Shown here: in pieces, positions 11,401-26,400 of the stretch
How the letters are laid out: each line of letters opens with the position of its first letter
Numbering within the stretch: the stretch's first letter is position 1
DNA from: Fragum whitleyi
Taxonomy: Eukaryota; Mollusca; Bivalvia; Cardiida; Cardiidae
Direction: 5' to 3'
Assembly (NCBI GenBank): GCA_948146395.1
Contig: OX411559.1
Span: 33,110,715 to 33,174,714 of the forward strand
Length of the DNA stretch: 64,000 bases
Position numbers and translations under genes: made by a program
Notes under the pieces: model-generated
Told to the model about the DNA's origin: nothing
Databases searched by the model: none
Seen by the model: only the letters and a program-made list of their open reading frames with translations

Positions 11401-14400
11401 AAACAAACATTTTATATATTAGTACCATTCTATAACAGCTATAAACCTAGAACAAAAGTATTATAAACATCAGATCATTTCTACTTCTGGCCTCCCATAC
11501 AGACCCCATAATTCACATCCCAAAGTGACTTGGTTTTCATCTTGACTCACCTTTACTTGACAACAGTACCCCTTCCCCATTTTCCCCAAATGTTGAGTAT
11601 TGTCTTAAATTCTTAACCTTCTATGTTTAACTTAAGTCTTATAATAATCACATCCCTTCTTATAATGGATTTAGCAAACTTTTAGACAATGTTGTCCCTC
11701 CCTTTTCTCCAAACACCAAAAGCAACAGTATTTCAGTCAAAGTGTTTCATAAGTGTATATGACTATTAGTATGCTCAACTTTTATGTCATGAAAGGCCCG
11801 ATTTAGATAGATTAAATCTTAATCCATCTTGCTTGGTAAGGAAAGGATTCCAAAGTTTCATTTTATCTTGCTTTAAAAAGACTACTTGAGAGACTGCAGA
11901 AAAGAATTGTGCAGACAAGACTCTTAAGCCATATAAGCAATCAAAAGCCAATTTTCTATATAGCAATAAAAAGAAGGAGCTATCCGTCTGCCATCTAGAT
12001 TGTTACTGCACTAATTAATTCCAGAATCAAGTCACAACGCCAGATATTTAGTAATCCATTCATTATATAACATTAGCATTAACTAATCATGTAATGCAAG
12101 CATAGATAAATACCAATGCTTACATTATGAATAAATTATTATCCTACAATGAGAAAATAGTGAATATAGTGAAATAGAATAAAGGGTCAATATGGGCATA
12201 AGACAAAGAACCTTAAATTTTTCAAATAAATTAATATACAATTTTTCTCTTTAACAATACGGCCAAATCACTTGGAAAAAAAAAGTAGGAAAAAAAAATC
12301 TTTTGAGTTTTGCAAAAAGGGGCCATGGGATCATACAACAATATACAATATAAATTTAGAAATAAGCCTAGACTAAACATTACGAAATGCAAGTACATCT
12401 AGCTTGCAGCACGTCTCCTTCTTTATAAATAAGGTGGCCATCTCGATCATCCAGAACCTTCTGTCCGTCACCCCCTCCTGTATCCTCATTCTGTTCGATT
12501 GTTCACCAACATCAACCACGCACAAGTGTATCGTTTGTTCGATTGTAATTGTTTCGCAGTCGATTGTTTCGATAGTCGTAGAGAATCGTTAGTGTATCGA
12601 TTGTGGGCGATTGTAGGATTGGTGATGTGGTTGTGGGGGGTTTGTAGAGGATGTGACGTGATGTTTTTTTCGTACGATTGGCCAATTCATTGGTGACGGC
12701 ATATTATTCAAGCCACAAGCCAAGTTCGGGACATATGTGATAAAAATAGGGGAAAGAGGTCCCGGTAAAGATAGTGTCAAATCACATGGCAATATAATAA
12801 ATGACAATCAAAAATGTTTAAAAAGTTGATGTTATGTGATTCCTAACAAACACATAAATATCATGTGAAAACAAAATTGATTTTAAATGGCAAAAACGTT
12901 ATAGTAGATGAAAATTCACTTCTGTCTTTTTATTTAAAGACAAGAGTGCAAAATGTTAAAAATTGTGTCAGTTTATTCATTTATGATTAAATTTTCCAAA
13001 ATCAATCAAAAAAGTGTGGCATGGTTCTTCCACAAATGGCAAGACAGTTTTGCTCAATTAATTGTGCATTCTCATCAAAGTTCAGAAAGCTTTCCATTTC
13101 ATTTTTCAACTGAATCCCATACAATTTTTTTCATGGCAACATTTTCAACTTTTCAAACATGTTAACATCAAGCTTCAAATAAGAGTCAGAATCAATCTGC
13201 AATTTGGTTGATCAGCTAGAAACAGTTGTAACTACCAATATTTGTACAGGTAGTTACAACTCATTTGTGCTGACCAAAAAATTGCTGAAATCTGGCAATC
13301 ATTGATTTGTTTGTTTGTTTGAATGGGTTTAACGCCGCTTTCAACAATCTCGCAGTTATATCGCGGCGGCAGGAGCACCTAACAACGGATTCCTGGTATT
13401 TCTTTCACCTGTACTACCATTACACCCTTTCCTAGCCTCAGACTGCTATTTCACATAGGTTTACGATTATCTACCCATTGGTGAAAGACAAACGTCGGAA
13501 AGGATATTTGCTGCCACCGGGGATCGAACCCACGACTTCCAGATTGAAAGTCTTATGCCTAACCCTGGCAATCATTGAACGTAACAGAATGAGCATCATT
13601 ATACAAAGGTAAAATTGATTTTGCAATGTATGAATAGATATTTTGCAACTTGAAAAAAATATCTTCAGCTCTAGCAAGATGTTATAAAAGGACTTATATA
13701 CATGTACTATTTTGAGTAAATCAAAGTTAATAAGTGCTTATAACTTTTTTTAAAAGAAGCGTTAATTGCTGGTAATAATTTAACTTAAATATCTTGAAAA
13801 CGTTTAATCTGTAAAATGATTTCATTCATTACTATCAAAAGAATTAATTTGTAAAAACTTACAAGATATCACATTAAATTTGTAAATTTTCTAAACTTAA
13901 TGTAAATTCAATTAATTATGTAATTTAAATCGATAGTTTGTTTTGAACAGTAAACATGCTTTCATTCATCCATCAACCAATACTTTCTTAAAATTCATTT
14001 CGCCTCCATTTATAGATCTCATAAGAAATGTGAATTCATAGTAATGTAAAAATTCTCTGATAAAACCACATCGACCAATTTTTGAAGTGATTTCATATAT
14101 TCATGGCGCCTCTTATAAAAGCCCATACGCACAAAATCAAAGTCAACAAAATTTCAACAGACCTTATGCACCTTTTCCCCTATCAAATGATAATAGCTTA
14201 CGCGGATTATATTTATCTTTGGCCATTATTTCACCGTCTCAAAAAATACAGATGGCTAAGCCAAAACAGTTTTAACTGCCTATATGTTAACAGACAGTTA
14301 CAACTGTTTAGCACTGAGCCAAAGATATATAGGGTTACCCCTACGCTCGGCTGTCGAGTGCTGGATGGTCGGAAAAAATCTAAGTAAAAAAAGGGGCATA

Positions 14401-17400
14401 ATTTGCACAAAATGCATCTAGAGTTATCCCCCTTGATAGTATTGGTTGCTCTTTTGATGGTGAACATGTGTGCCAAGTTTCAAGTGAATGCCTTCACTAG
14501 AACCAGAGATATAACAAAATGTCAAAGTTTTCGCACGACGACGACGACAGCGAAACGTGGGCTATAGTAATACCTAGGGGTTCCTCCTAAAATAGCCGAG
14601 CTAATAAGAGGGAGTAATGCAAGTCTAAAATCATTATTTCTCAACGAAACCCTACATTGTGGGTACTCATTGGAATCGTCTTGATAAGATGATTCCAATG
14701 AGTAACCACAACATAGGGTTTTATCAGAGTTTTATTTAAAATTTTAAGAGATAAATTCCATTTTCCCCCTCTAGCAGTAGATTCCAAAACATACATATAG
14801 ATATTCTATTTCAGTTATTTGTGGTAATCAATACTGCCACAAGTCCCAAATGTAGATTTTTTGAGCCAGGCTGGGCCATTTATCATGAAATTTGGTCTTT
14901 TTTGCCTCAGATAATCTATCAATTTATTAGTGCCCCACTTTTTTTGCATTTTATTCAAGAATACTTCTAGAAAACAATTAAGGAGTTCACCAAAATATAT
15001 CATTCTACATTTGACTGCCAATATTAACCCATTACTAGCTACAATAATTCAAAATTTCAAACCTAAAGTAAAAGTAACATTAATTAAGGTTCAAAATACA
15101 ATGGAAATAAAGAGAGTTCACTTGCTACTAAACAAAATTAGATTTCATTGCTCATAGAAAATTAAAAGGCTTTGAAAAACATTGCACAAAATTAAGAAAT
15201 CGGCTCCAAACCTTGGGCAATAGATCAAGGATATGCAGATCCAACCATTTTTGTCACTTACTTATAATCTGCAAAATGGGATTTTTTGTGAGGGCTTGTT
15301 TTTCTTCCTTGGGGAGAGATATTGCATAGATTGTTTTTATTTCTATCTCAGCTCATACTGATATTTCTATCCCATAAAGTAGGACTCTTAATTCCCTGTG
15401 TTCATTCAGTTGTGAATATCAGCGAAAATAAAAAACATCACGACGACTCCATTCAAAGTAATCATGCCCATATTTCCCACAAAATCTAGGAGACCCTTCC
15501 CTTACTACCAATACCTTAAGGTAGTGGAACCCTAATAGTTCTACAACATTTCGGAAAAACTCATAATGTTTCAAAATTTTAACCGAGGTTTCCTAATACA
15601 ATCATAAGGAAACCTTCAACAACACTTTTTAAGTTCATTACTTCTGAAACATTGTGGAACTATTCTAGGTCCACTACCATAATTGGCAGATCAAATATTT
15701 CTTCTTATGATTTACTTTATTTTTGTATTTGAAATCTGTTTGAACGGAAGGTGATCAATGCAATATTCAACTGTTTTCAAGTTTTCGCAGAAGCTAGAAC
15801 ACCTAACCAGGAATTAAGAACCTTATGACAACCGTAAGAACATTAATTTTGTAGATTGGGTACAGCTGTGAATCAATTTAGTCAGCCAAGTGTTCCTTAT
15901 CCCAAATTGTTCTTATCTGTTGGATGAAATACAAGGCTTATCATCAATATTTACAATCTCCACACATAAAAATTTGGGAAAACCATGATTATATTAGGTT
16001 CCCATGGCAACAGTTTATCAAGTTAATCATTATTTAATACCCACTTCCTGTAATTGTATGTTATCAAGTAATTATTCAATTACACAGGGTGCCTTTTAAT
16101 TAGGGAAAACAATGAACCAGAAGCCATTTATTCAAAACAATGTTATTTTTTCTCAGATTTAAGTAATATTAGATCTGTCTTTGTTTTTTAAATCTTTTTT
16201 TTCCCAATGAAAACTTTTCACATTCCATGAATTCAACATGTTAAGAAGGAGAAATGAATTTTTAAAATCAGTCTGTATTCATAAACTTGAGAACTACAAT
16301 TCATATCTTAATTCTAATTTGAGTCAAATATATGGTAAGATACACATGCAGAGAAGTTCTTTTTTATTAGTTTTTAGGCAATCCTAGCTTTAAACCAATA
16401 GACAAATCCTCTTCAAAAGATGTGTACTTCATGAGATTAAAACGGAACTCAATAGTTTATGAATACAAAACCATGTGATCTTTCGCTCAGCCTCACACCT
16501 CCATATTCAAACATGCTTTATACCTGATCTAACCCATTTTTTAACTTATCGCTGGTACTGTTTTTAAACCGATTTGTTCGACTTTTACCACCCTCAGACA
16601 CCCCATTGGACTCGCCCACAGCGTTCTCACGTCGATCTAACTCAGTGGCCGGCATTGTTCTCCATGCTTTGGTTGCAGCAGAATTTAAAACATCCAATCT
16701 CATCTTACGATGGACCAACTCAAAAAAATGTTCATTCAATAACCTTACTCAATTGCAATCACTGCAGCAATGAACAAGGTTAAAGGTCTTCTTGGATGAG
16801 TTTAATTGCAGCAAGTTGGACGGACAATTTAATTTTTTCGGGTACTTTCCAATTGAATTTCGTTGTAAATAAACAATTAGCACCAATATTCAACCTGAGA
16901 TACTTTTTGAAGATCACAGAACAAGCTTTTCAATTTTCGAATTTTTTCCTTTTTTCCTATTATCTCCCTTTATCACAGAAATGCTATATGTCAACCGAAA
17001 TATGACAACTACTCCATTAAACACCTCTTCTTTTCACAGAAATTTAAATTTCTTAACAGATCTTGCACCTTTCTAAAATTATCACTGGATTCTATTTATC
17101 ATAGGAGATCTTGTTTATTCCTTCTTGTTTGAATGTTAGGATCTTCTACTATAATTTTAATTTTACAACATTTCTGAAAATTTGTTCAAAGGTCGTTCTT
17201 GGATGGAAAAGTTGGCCTATCCACAACTTCATCAATTGAAATGGAATATATCACAGTAAATAATCCAGCATTAAATCTCTCCTTCAGCATCCACGGAAAT
17301 CAGAAAAGAAAATTCCCGATTAACATAAATCTCGAAATAACCCCAATTAACAATTCACAAACAACGCATATTATGGAGGAATAAATAACCAAACATTTCT

Positions 17401-20400
17401 CTGAATCACATGGTATATTATGAATCACAACAAAAAATGTTCTCAGTGCCATGAAGCGAAAACTAAAGCCCCGTTGTTTCTTCTTGGGGCTCTGAGCCAA
17501 CTTTCAACCCACATAGAATCTACCTAGGTGAACCTAGGTGAAAATCTGGCAGCCTATCACACACTCCTGTTTTACATGTACATAGTTCTGAGAGAGACTT
17601 CCCCAATGTCTACAGGTAGAATGGCTTACTCAGTTCTGATGCTGCAGGTACTAGTAATAAATCTTGGAATTAAGCCTTTGGCATGTAGTACAGATTTTTG
17701 TGTTTAGAATGTTATAATATTTTTAGACTGGTTGCATAAAATAATACAAAACAAGAGCTGTCACTGTAAGATGACAATGCCCCCGACACCGCTTTGATTT
17801 AGAAGTTATGGCCAATGTTAAAGTTTTTGGACGGAATGACGGACGGACGGACAGACGGACAGACAGACGGACGGACAAGTCAAATTTATGATGCCTCCCT
17901 ATCGGGGGCATAATAATATGTAGATTCCAAGTCCATGTTGAACCAATAATATTCTTCTTTGACCAGAATATTCAGATTTCAGTATTATATTAGGTGAAGT
18001 CTGATCTTTGTCTACCTTCAGTCATGTTTGGCACTTTCAATTTCATCTATAGAATTAATTGTCAAACAAAATTTAAAACAACACTTTTAACTTACAGTGC
18101 TTTGATTTTGAATCAATTTTTTTTAAAGAAGGATTTTATTTTGGCAAAACAAGAGTTAGATCACATGTTATTAATTTTGTGTTATTGTTGAGAATTGTGT
18201 TTCAATTAACAGTTGTTGTTTTCTTACATTAAAACTGAAGTTTGACATTATAAACAGGAGCTTGATATTTTTACTAAAGTTTGACATTATGATATTACTG
18301 AAGTTCGACATGTATAAAGTTAAATATTATTCTATATAGATTATCTCTAAAGTTAAAGTTTTACATTATAAACAGGAGCTTGATATTTTTACTGAAGTTT
18401 GACATTATAATATTTCTGAAGTTCGACATGTATAAAGTTAAAGATTATTCTATGTAGATCATCTCTAAAGTTGAAGTTTTACATTATGATCTAAGTTTGA
18501 CATGATAATTCAAGTTTTATATTTTATTGAACTATGACATTTAAAGATTACTTTTTCTTGAAGTGAACATGTACTTGTATGCCCAAAATTTCATCCATAA
18601 AAGACAAATCACTCTCAATACCAGGAGCCTGCAGGCTAACCCATGATAAAAATCCAAGACTGGTTCCACAAGTTTCACACAGAGCAGGTAATCAGACACA
18701 CATTAAAAGATAAGCCACATGGTTCCCAGCGAATACACAAACACAAGGTAGATAGAAATATCTTATCATTATGTGCATCACTTCAAAGAAAACACATTTT
18801 GGAAGAGCTGGGCATAAGTATCCCAAAAGTTTTGTGTCTGGTGTACACACTGCCAGACAGCTGGTTCCCATTTCAAACAATTATTGGATTACCTCAGCAG
18901 TCACTGTGGGAGGAACCACAGAATATTTCCCTTAGCACTTTCATAAACAACTTGTATAACTTTGGCGTTTCTGTTCATTATATTCTTAACCCTTTGCTGT
19001 TTAATCCCTGCTTTTTACATGCCTGTGATTTTATGATTGAGAAAACATTGTGAAAAAAGAAGAAATTGCTTCTGACAAGCAATTTCTTTTTTTTCCACAC
19101 TATTTTCTACCCTACTGAATGGTTATTTTTCAAATTAAATCCACTGTAAATTTTCGTCTGCAAAACCTTTGAATTTGGACAGGTCCAAAATTTTGTAAAA
19201 CAGGAAAGGGTTAAACAGAGGTACAGATAAGAGGGGGGTTTGGTTTGGTTTGTTTGAATGAGGTTTAAACAATCATTCAGTTACAGCACCTTACAATGGT
19301 TTCCTGGTGTTTATACACATAAACAACTTTTATAACTTTGTTGCTTCTCTTCATTATATTCTTAAACAGAGGTACAGATAAGAGGGGGTTCGGTTTGGTT
19401 TGTTTAAATGAGGTTTTAAACAAACGTCCAGTTACATTGCGGCAGCTACAGCACCTTACTATGGATTCCTGGTATTTATCATACAAGTACTACCATTTCA
19501 TCCTTTCCTAGCACTTAGCACTTTCATAAATAACTTTATAACTTTGTTGCTACTCTTCATTATATTCTTAAACAGAGGTACAATTAAGCTGGGGATTCGG
19601 TTTGTTTCAATGAGGTTTTAAACAATTGTTCAGTTACCTCGCGGCAGCTACAGCACCTTACAATGGATTCTTGGTATTTATCATACAAGTACTTAACCAT
19701 TTTCCTAGCACTTAGCACTTTCATAAATAACCTTTTTAACTTTGTTGCTTCTCTTCATTATATCTTAAACAGATGTACAGAAAAAAGGGGCTTTGTTTTG
19801 TTTGAATGGGGTTTCATGTCACTTTTAACATTATTTCAGTTACATCGCAGCGGCTAGAGCACCTAACAATGGATTCCTGGTATTATCACACCAGTACTAC
19901 CATTACATATTTTCCTTGCCTCCAGCTGCTATCCCACCTTGGTCAACGATTAACAACCCATTGGTGGGAGACAAAAGTCAGAAAGGATGAGTGCTGCCGC
20001 TGGGGAAAACAAGAGGGGATAATACCAACCTAAAATCTTTAAAAGATCTCAATGAAACCCTTTGTAGGTACTCAATCAAATTGTTTCATTAAGACAATTT
20101 TAATTAGTACCCACACCTATTTGTAATTGTTTCTATTTAACTTCTCGTTAAAGGTAAGTGATAAAATTTTTGCAACAAGGACCACGAAGATCAAAACATT
20201 CAACAGAAACATATGTTCAAAGTTCTTTATCACATTTCAAAATTCTGAGTGTCTTTAATTAGTTTTCTTTTTTTTTTTTTTTAAGTCAATCAAAAGTTCA
20301 ACTAACAAATAATATTATAGAACCAAAGACTTGTGGACTCTCACAATTATGGTCCTCCAAAAATTTGAAATTATCAAACTTAAATATACAGGTGAAAACC

Positions 20401-23400
20401 TTTGAAAGTCTCTTGTGAAAATTTAAAATATTAAAAAAAAAAAAGGTGAAACAATGATTTGTTTCTATTTGTGCAGTTTTCTCTCTTTTTCAGTGAAGAT
20501 TACAATAATTTTGTTTCTTTTTAATTCTAGCATTTTGGCAAAGATATTTTTATGTTAATTGCTTTCTCAGACACTAATTGGTTTGGCCAACTAGTATTTA
20601 AGTTTGTCTGCAACTTGAAACTTTCAATGTTGAATCTAAATTTCTGTAATCTAGTACAGTCAATTTTGTTTGAGAGACAACATCTATTAAGCAACCAATT
20701 TAATCATGCAAGCATTGTCCAAATTCCCTGTCCAAAAATAAAAATATCTCACAAAGTAGATAGTATTGGTCTAAGAATTATCTTAAACTAATCCTATGTT
20801 GTTGAAACTCAATAGAATCGTCTCAATGAGACGATTCTAATGAGTGTTTACAACATAGGATTTTTGAGAAAATCAATATAAAATACATATTCAATCAAAA
20901 TCATGTTTCTTATTTCATTTTGTAACCAAAACATGTACTAAGTGACCATTCTCTTTTTGTTGGTCCCATAAGTGGTCGCTAACTACAAGTTTTACTGACA
21001 TAAGTAAAGGGTACAGAAATTTCCTTCCTCTCTGAGAGTGAGGGAGAGAGACATACTTTTTCAACCTAACACCAGTTACACATTAACATACTCGGTGTGT
21101 TGGAATGTCTCACATCTGCTCATTTCTCTGCGAGACAATAATACACAACCCAAAATACATTATTTTATTTTAACCTTTTTACTGAGGTAAGTAAAGGGTA
21201 GAGAAATTTCCTTCCTCTCTGAGAGTGAGGGAGAGAGACAGATATATTTTCAACCTAACACCAGTTACACATTTACATACTCGGTGTGTTGGAATGTTTC
21301 ACATCTGCTCATTTCTCTGTGAGACAGTAATACACAAGGCAATGATCTTAAACCCAAAATACATGTTTTTATCTTAACCCTTGTCATGCTGAACAAGAGT
21401 GCCATCGTCACAAAATATGCCGCCACTTTGGACAAAACCAAATTAAAAATGACCAAGTTTCATTTAAATAAAGACAAAAAGTAAGGAGGAGTTGCATTCA
21501 AAAAGCTGCAATTTCAATAAGCCCTAGATACTAAGTTTTAAGGGGGCATAATTTATGGTAAAATTAATGAACCATAAAATCCTTACTTCATGCTCATCCA
21601 TCAATTTCAGTTATAACATCCACCAAGTTTCATTTAGATCCAGCCAGAAACTTAGGAAGAGTTGCATTCACAAGGCTGCAATTTCAATAAGCCCCCAGAG
21701 ACTAAATTTTCAGGGGGCATAACTGAGGCAATAAGCCCAAGACACTAAGTTTTTAAGGGGCATAACTCAGGCAAAAATCAACCTACCATAAAATCCTTCC
21801 TTCATGCACATCTACCAATTGAGGTGATAACATTGACCAAGTTTCAAGAAGATCCAGCCAGAAACTTAGGAAGAGTTGCGTTGACAAGAAAAGTGGACCC
21901 AGAGACTAAGTTACTAAGGGGCATAACTCAGGCAAAAATTAATGAACCATAAAATCCTTCCTTCATGCACATCTACCAATTGAGGTGATAACATTGACCA
22001 AGTTTCAAGAAGATCCAGCCAGAAACTTAGGAGTTGAGTTGACAAGAAAAGTGGACCCAGAGACTAAGTTATTAAGGAGCATAACTCAGGCAAAAATCAA
22101 CGAACCATAAAATCCTTCCTTCATGCACATCTACCAATTGAGGTGATAACATTGACCAAGTTTCAAGAAGATCCAGCCAGAAACTTAGGAGGAGTTGCGT
22201 TGACAAGAAAAGTTGACCCAGAGACTAAGTTATTAAGGGGCATAACTCAGGCAAAAATCAACGAACCGTAAAATCCTTCCTTCATGCACATCTACCAATT
22301 GAGGTGATAACATTGACCAAGTTTCAAGAAGATCCAACCAGAAACTTAGGAGGAGTTGCGTTGACAAGAAAAGTGGACGGACGTACGGACGTACGGATGG
22401 ACGGATGGACAGATGGACTGACGGACGGACAGACGGAGAAGATGACGCCAATATACGTCCGCCTCCGGCGGCGTATAATAAAAACCTTGGAAAAATTAAA
22501 TATAAATCAGAGTGCTGAAAGCTCTGTATTCCTAATTGTCATGAGTCAGCATTTGATTCTGAAATAATAATTTCTGAAACTTTTCTGGTTTAAAAAAGGA
22601 AAACCAGGTTGTATAGACTAAGATCAGACTGCACATATGTGCAAGCTGATGTTTTTCCATACCTCCTGCCAAAGCAGGAATATTCCGTGATAAGCATGAC
22701 AAGGGTAAACTTTTGGAGCTTGTTTAAATTCAATGAAATTCCAAAAACAAATTACAGGCAATCAATCATTAATTGTAATTTTACCATTTTTACAAAAATT
22801 TAGACCATGGCTTTATTTTTAAGATATCATATTTATGATCAAATTCCCATTGATTGATTGCATAGGGTTTCAAGTTATATCACAGCACCTATGAAATAAA
22901 TCCGAAAAATTAAAGCTTCATTTAAAGTCTCATATCAATGACTAGAGAAGTTTGGGATCAAACCAAGTACCCTAACTCTGTTCTCTTTGCTTAAAAAAAC
23001 TAAACGAACTTCTTGTTTGTAACAAGATGAGTGTGTTTTAAACCAAATAATCACAACAGTTTTGTGTTTACCCATTTGAAAGGCTTTTTTTCTAAAAAAG
23101 TTTTTGCTTCAAATAGCCAAACTTACAACATCATTTCTATATCTTTAAAGCTAAAAGTATCATCAGTGAATATTGCTCTAGAGAAAACGTCTATAAAGCT
23201 GCCTTGGCATTTATATTGGAAATGATCTACTATGTCTCAAGGGATTCCAGATTTTTGGGCACAACAATCCTTCCTTCCAAAACCTCATGTAGGTTTGCTT
23301 TTCCAGAATTCAAAATGTATTTTTCCAGCCTCATTTTGATGCCTCAAATGCAATATTCAAACAGACTTTATGCCACTATGCAGGTGGAATCAGGTTGAGA

Positions 23401-26400
23401 CTCATTGTTTCAAAGTATGCGAGTCCTAGGGACCCCTTCTTTTAATTTTCAAAATGAATCACTGTATGCCACTTGTCCTTGGACAAGTAAATACCAGGAC
23501 AAATATCAGAATGCCATGGTACTAAACAGATCTAAGAGATTCATTATCAAAATGTTAATATCAAAGGGTATAAAACATGGTGTTATAAAGGAGGAAATGC
23601 TGGAGTCCAGCATTTTCTTCTTTAAAAATTTTTTTTTCTTATATAAGTGATTGATTTTCTTTTTTGATGACATGTCATTTTTTATCAGGGACAAGTGGAA
23701 AATCATCTTTTACTTTTCCATGGACAAGTGGAGAAATTCTGTATTCCACATCCCTGGTATAGACACTTAGTACAGTCTTGCCATTGCTCATTTGTTTGAA
23801 TGAGGTTTTACACTGTTTTCAACAATCTTTCAGTTATATTGAGTTAGCTGGAGCACTTAACAATTTTGATGGAGTAAAGTACTATTAACTCCCCTTTGCT
23901 GATTGGCCCTTTACTGATACAAACATCCTCTAATTACTATTTTTGAGCAATTTGTATGTCAATAAATATTTAGTTTTGATTTCTTTCGATTTTTATATAT
24001 CTTTCTTTCTTACTATCTTTTTTCTTTCTCTTTCTTTCCTTCTTTCTTTCTGTCTTTCTTATAATCAAGACTTATCTCATTTACCTTTTTAAAAGCACGT
24101 TCACTCTATATTCAAGGTTTTTGCAAAATCAACTTACATTTTCTGAAATAATATGTTTTACATGAGTCTATTTAAAATACTGGTTATAAAAAGCTTTCCT
24201 TCCTTTGGTGAGAATGCATGTTTGTTCACATTAAGAAGTAATTTCATTTCAATATTTCCTTCCTCTGAAAAATTTTGAAGAGTCATCAGTAACACTTTTT
24301 TATTTTTCCAACACAATAATGATTAGATTGAAAGTCTTTGAAAGAAAACAAAAATAATAAGTTTCGGAAAAAAATCTTAGCTGTTGATTTGTAGCAAATC
24401 AAAAAACATTATCTTGATAGCCAATCCAAACTTTGTAACCACAGGTTGAACAATCCTACAGTTACTATGTTTTGGTCAACTATTAGTAAAGTTAGCTCTA
24501 GATAAAAACAGATTGTTGGAATATCAAATTGTAGAATATTTGCTATCCCTTTAATGTGGTTACTCACAGATTAATATCTTGACCACTGCATAAAGCTAAT
24601 CAAAAACTATTGACATGGCTAGAATTTGACATTCAACATATCCTTTTATCTAGAGCATTAATTTATTCAAGAAGAGAAAAAAAGTTAAGAGAATTCAGAA
24701 AGGGCACTTGCAATGTCCTTGCAAACAAGTGCCAATCCAAATTGAATTTTCAGAGAAATACTCTATTCCAAAGCTCCTATGAAAATCATATGTCACTTTG
24801 AAGAACATACATCTTTCATCACGTTTTGCTTACATATTTGAAAAAATAAAAATAATAAGACATTATTTCTGACACATAAACGTTTAGTCTTAAGTATTAC
24901 ACTGAGACTTACTTACCAAAGTGACTGTAAAAAGAGAATTTATTTTAGCTAAACTTGCAATCTGATGAGAGGGAGGTTATTCAAGTATCCAGGTTATTGT
25001 AAGTATTCACAGTTGTCTCCTTTTTTATGTTTTTTTGACCCTGATTTACAGTCAAAACTGTCAATAGCGGCCACCCACGGGACATGGCAAAATCGACCCC
25101 ATACGGCAGTTGGCCGCTTAACGGAAAATAGCCCCCCCCCCCACCCCCCACCCCCGAAACGAACAACAATAGGTTAATGTCATAACTCCATCGGATGGCA
25201 CACCGAAAATTTAGTATTCGTATCAAAAAGATTCCATTCAAAATCGGCGATAGGAGACCAAAATAATTTAAAGATTTCTTGAATGGCAGTATTTACGATG
25301 TTTTGGTCATTCACGATCAATATGTTCTCTGGGGAAAGTAAACAGCGTTTGTATCCGAGTTGCATTTTGTCACAGGGAACCAGAAAAGAAATAAACTCTG
25401 TTTGAGAAAGATTATGTTGTTTAAGATTTTGACGCCGATAATGATCCTGATTACTTAAGATATATTATTTTTCATTGGAAAAAGTGACAATTTCGAGTTC
25501 ATACCATGAAAGAATAAACGCGCTGGAGATACGGCGATTTTAGTGTTTATAGTTTTCTTAGAAGCGAGAAGCGGGTTCCTGTGGATTTGGCGGCAATTCA
25601 CGTGTTTCACGTGCGCGGGATGTAAACAAAGTCGGGTTTTCCGGTATGCTTGACGACGTTAGTTGACGTCATTTGGAAAATCCCCAGACACTTTCGACAA
25701 GCGGCGATTATTCCACGAAATCAACCGATACTGAACAAAAATACGGCAGTTTTATTAATCTGTTTTTTTTGTTTTTTTTTTTTCATCTGTGTATCATTGA
25801 ATTTTCCAAAAGGACAAGATTTTTGATGCAAAGAAGAGTGAAAAAAAAAATAATTCTGACAAAAAATTAATACTTCCGGAGCTGACGAAGGGAAATCCCC
25901 TCCGAGATCAAACCGTCAAAATCTTTCGGTAGTTCGGACCAACCGCAATGTATTATAGGCTTACTAATCGGAATATTAATAATCTGCTGTCGTTATCAAT
26001 CAACTAATCTGCGAGTCGCTCAGACAACACAAATTAGTAGACTTGTTGATTAGGTAAGTGTCACGGTAAATGCATACGATAATCCAAACGCTTTATCGAT
26101 TTTTCATTAATCAGCGAGTCACCTGTCATAATTTGATGACTCGCGTGACCGCTAAAGGGGATATACAATGAGTGCAATCCAGACAATTAAAGGTGACCGC
26201 CGGCCATATACGACAGATTGCCGCTATTCACAGTAACTTTGAAGAGTAAATTTGCTCGGGCGGACCTGAGCTGGCCGCCTACGGCAGTTTGGCCGCTATT
26301 CTCAGGTGACCGCTCGCACAGTTTTGACTGTACCTCCCAAACCTTGTACAATGGTGCTCACTTTAATTTTTGAGTTTTCATTTTTAGGAGCATTTCGGTC

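Larger units (their letters stand above)
18930..19790. repeat. Tandem array of a unit containing a SINE 3' piece
   Basis: About four units of roughly 200 bp share 'cactttcataaataacttt', 'cttcattatattcttaaaca', 'gaggtacagataagaggggg' and a SINE segment ('cagcaccttacaatggattc'). The first unit carries the MITE at 18990-19210; the others keep the empty site. Confidence 0.75.

Noticed and set aside
18643..19053. 136-codon plus-strand open frame
   Set aside because: It runs from unassigned DNA into the tandem array and the CCCTTT MITE; no splice support or recognisable family.
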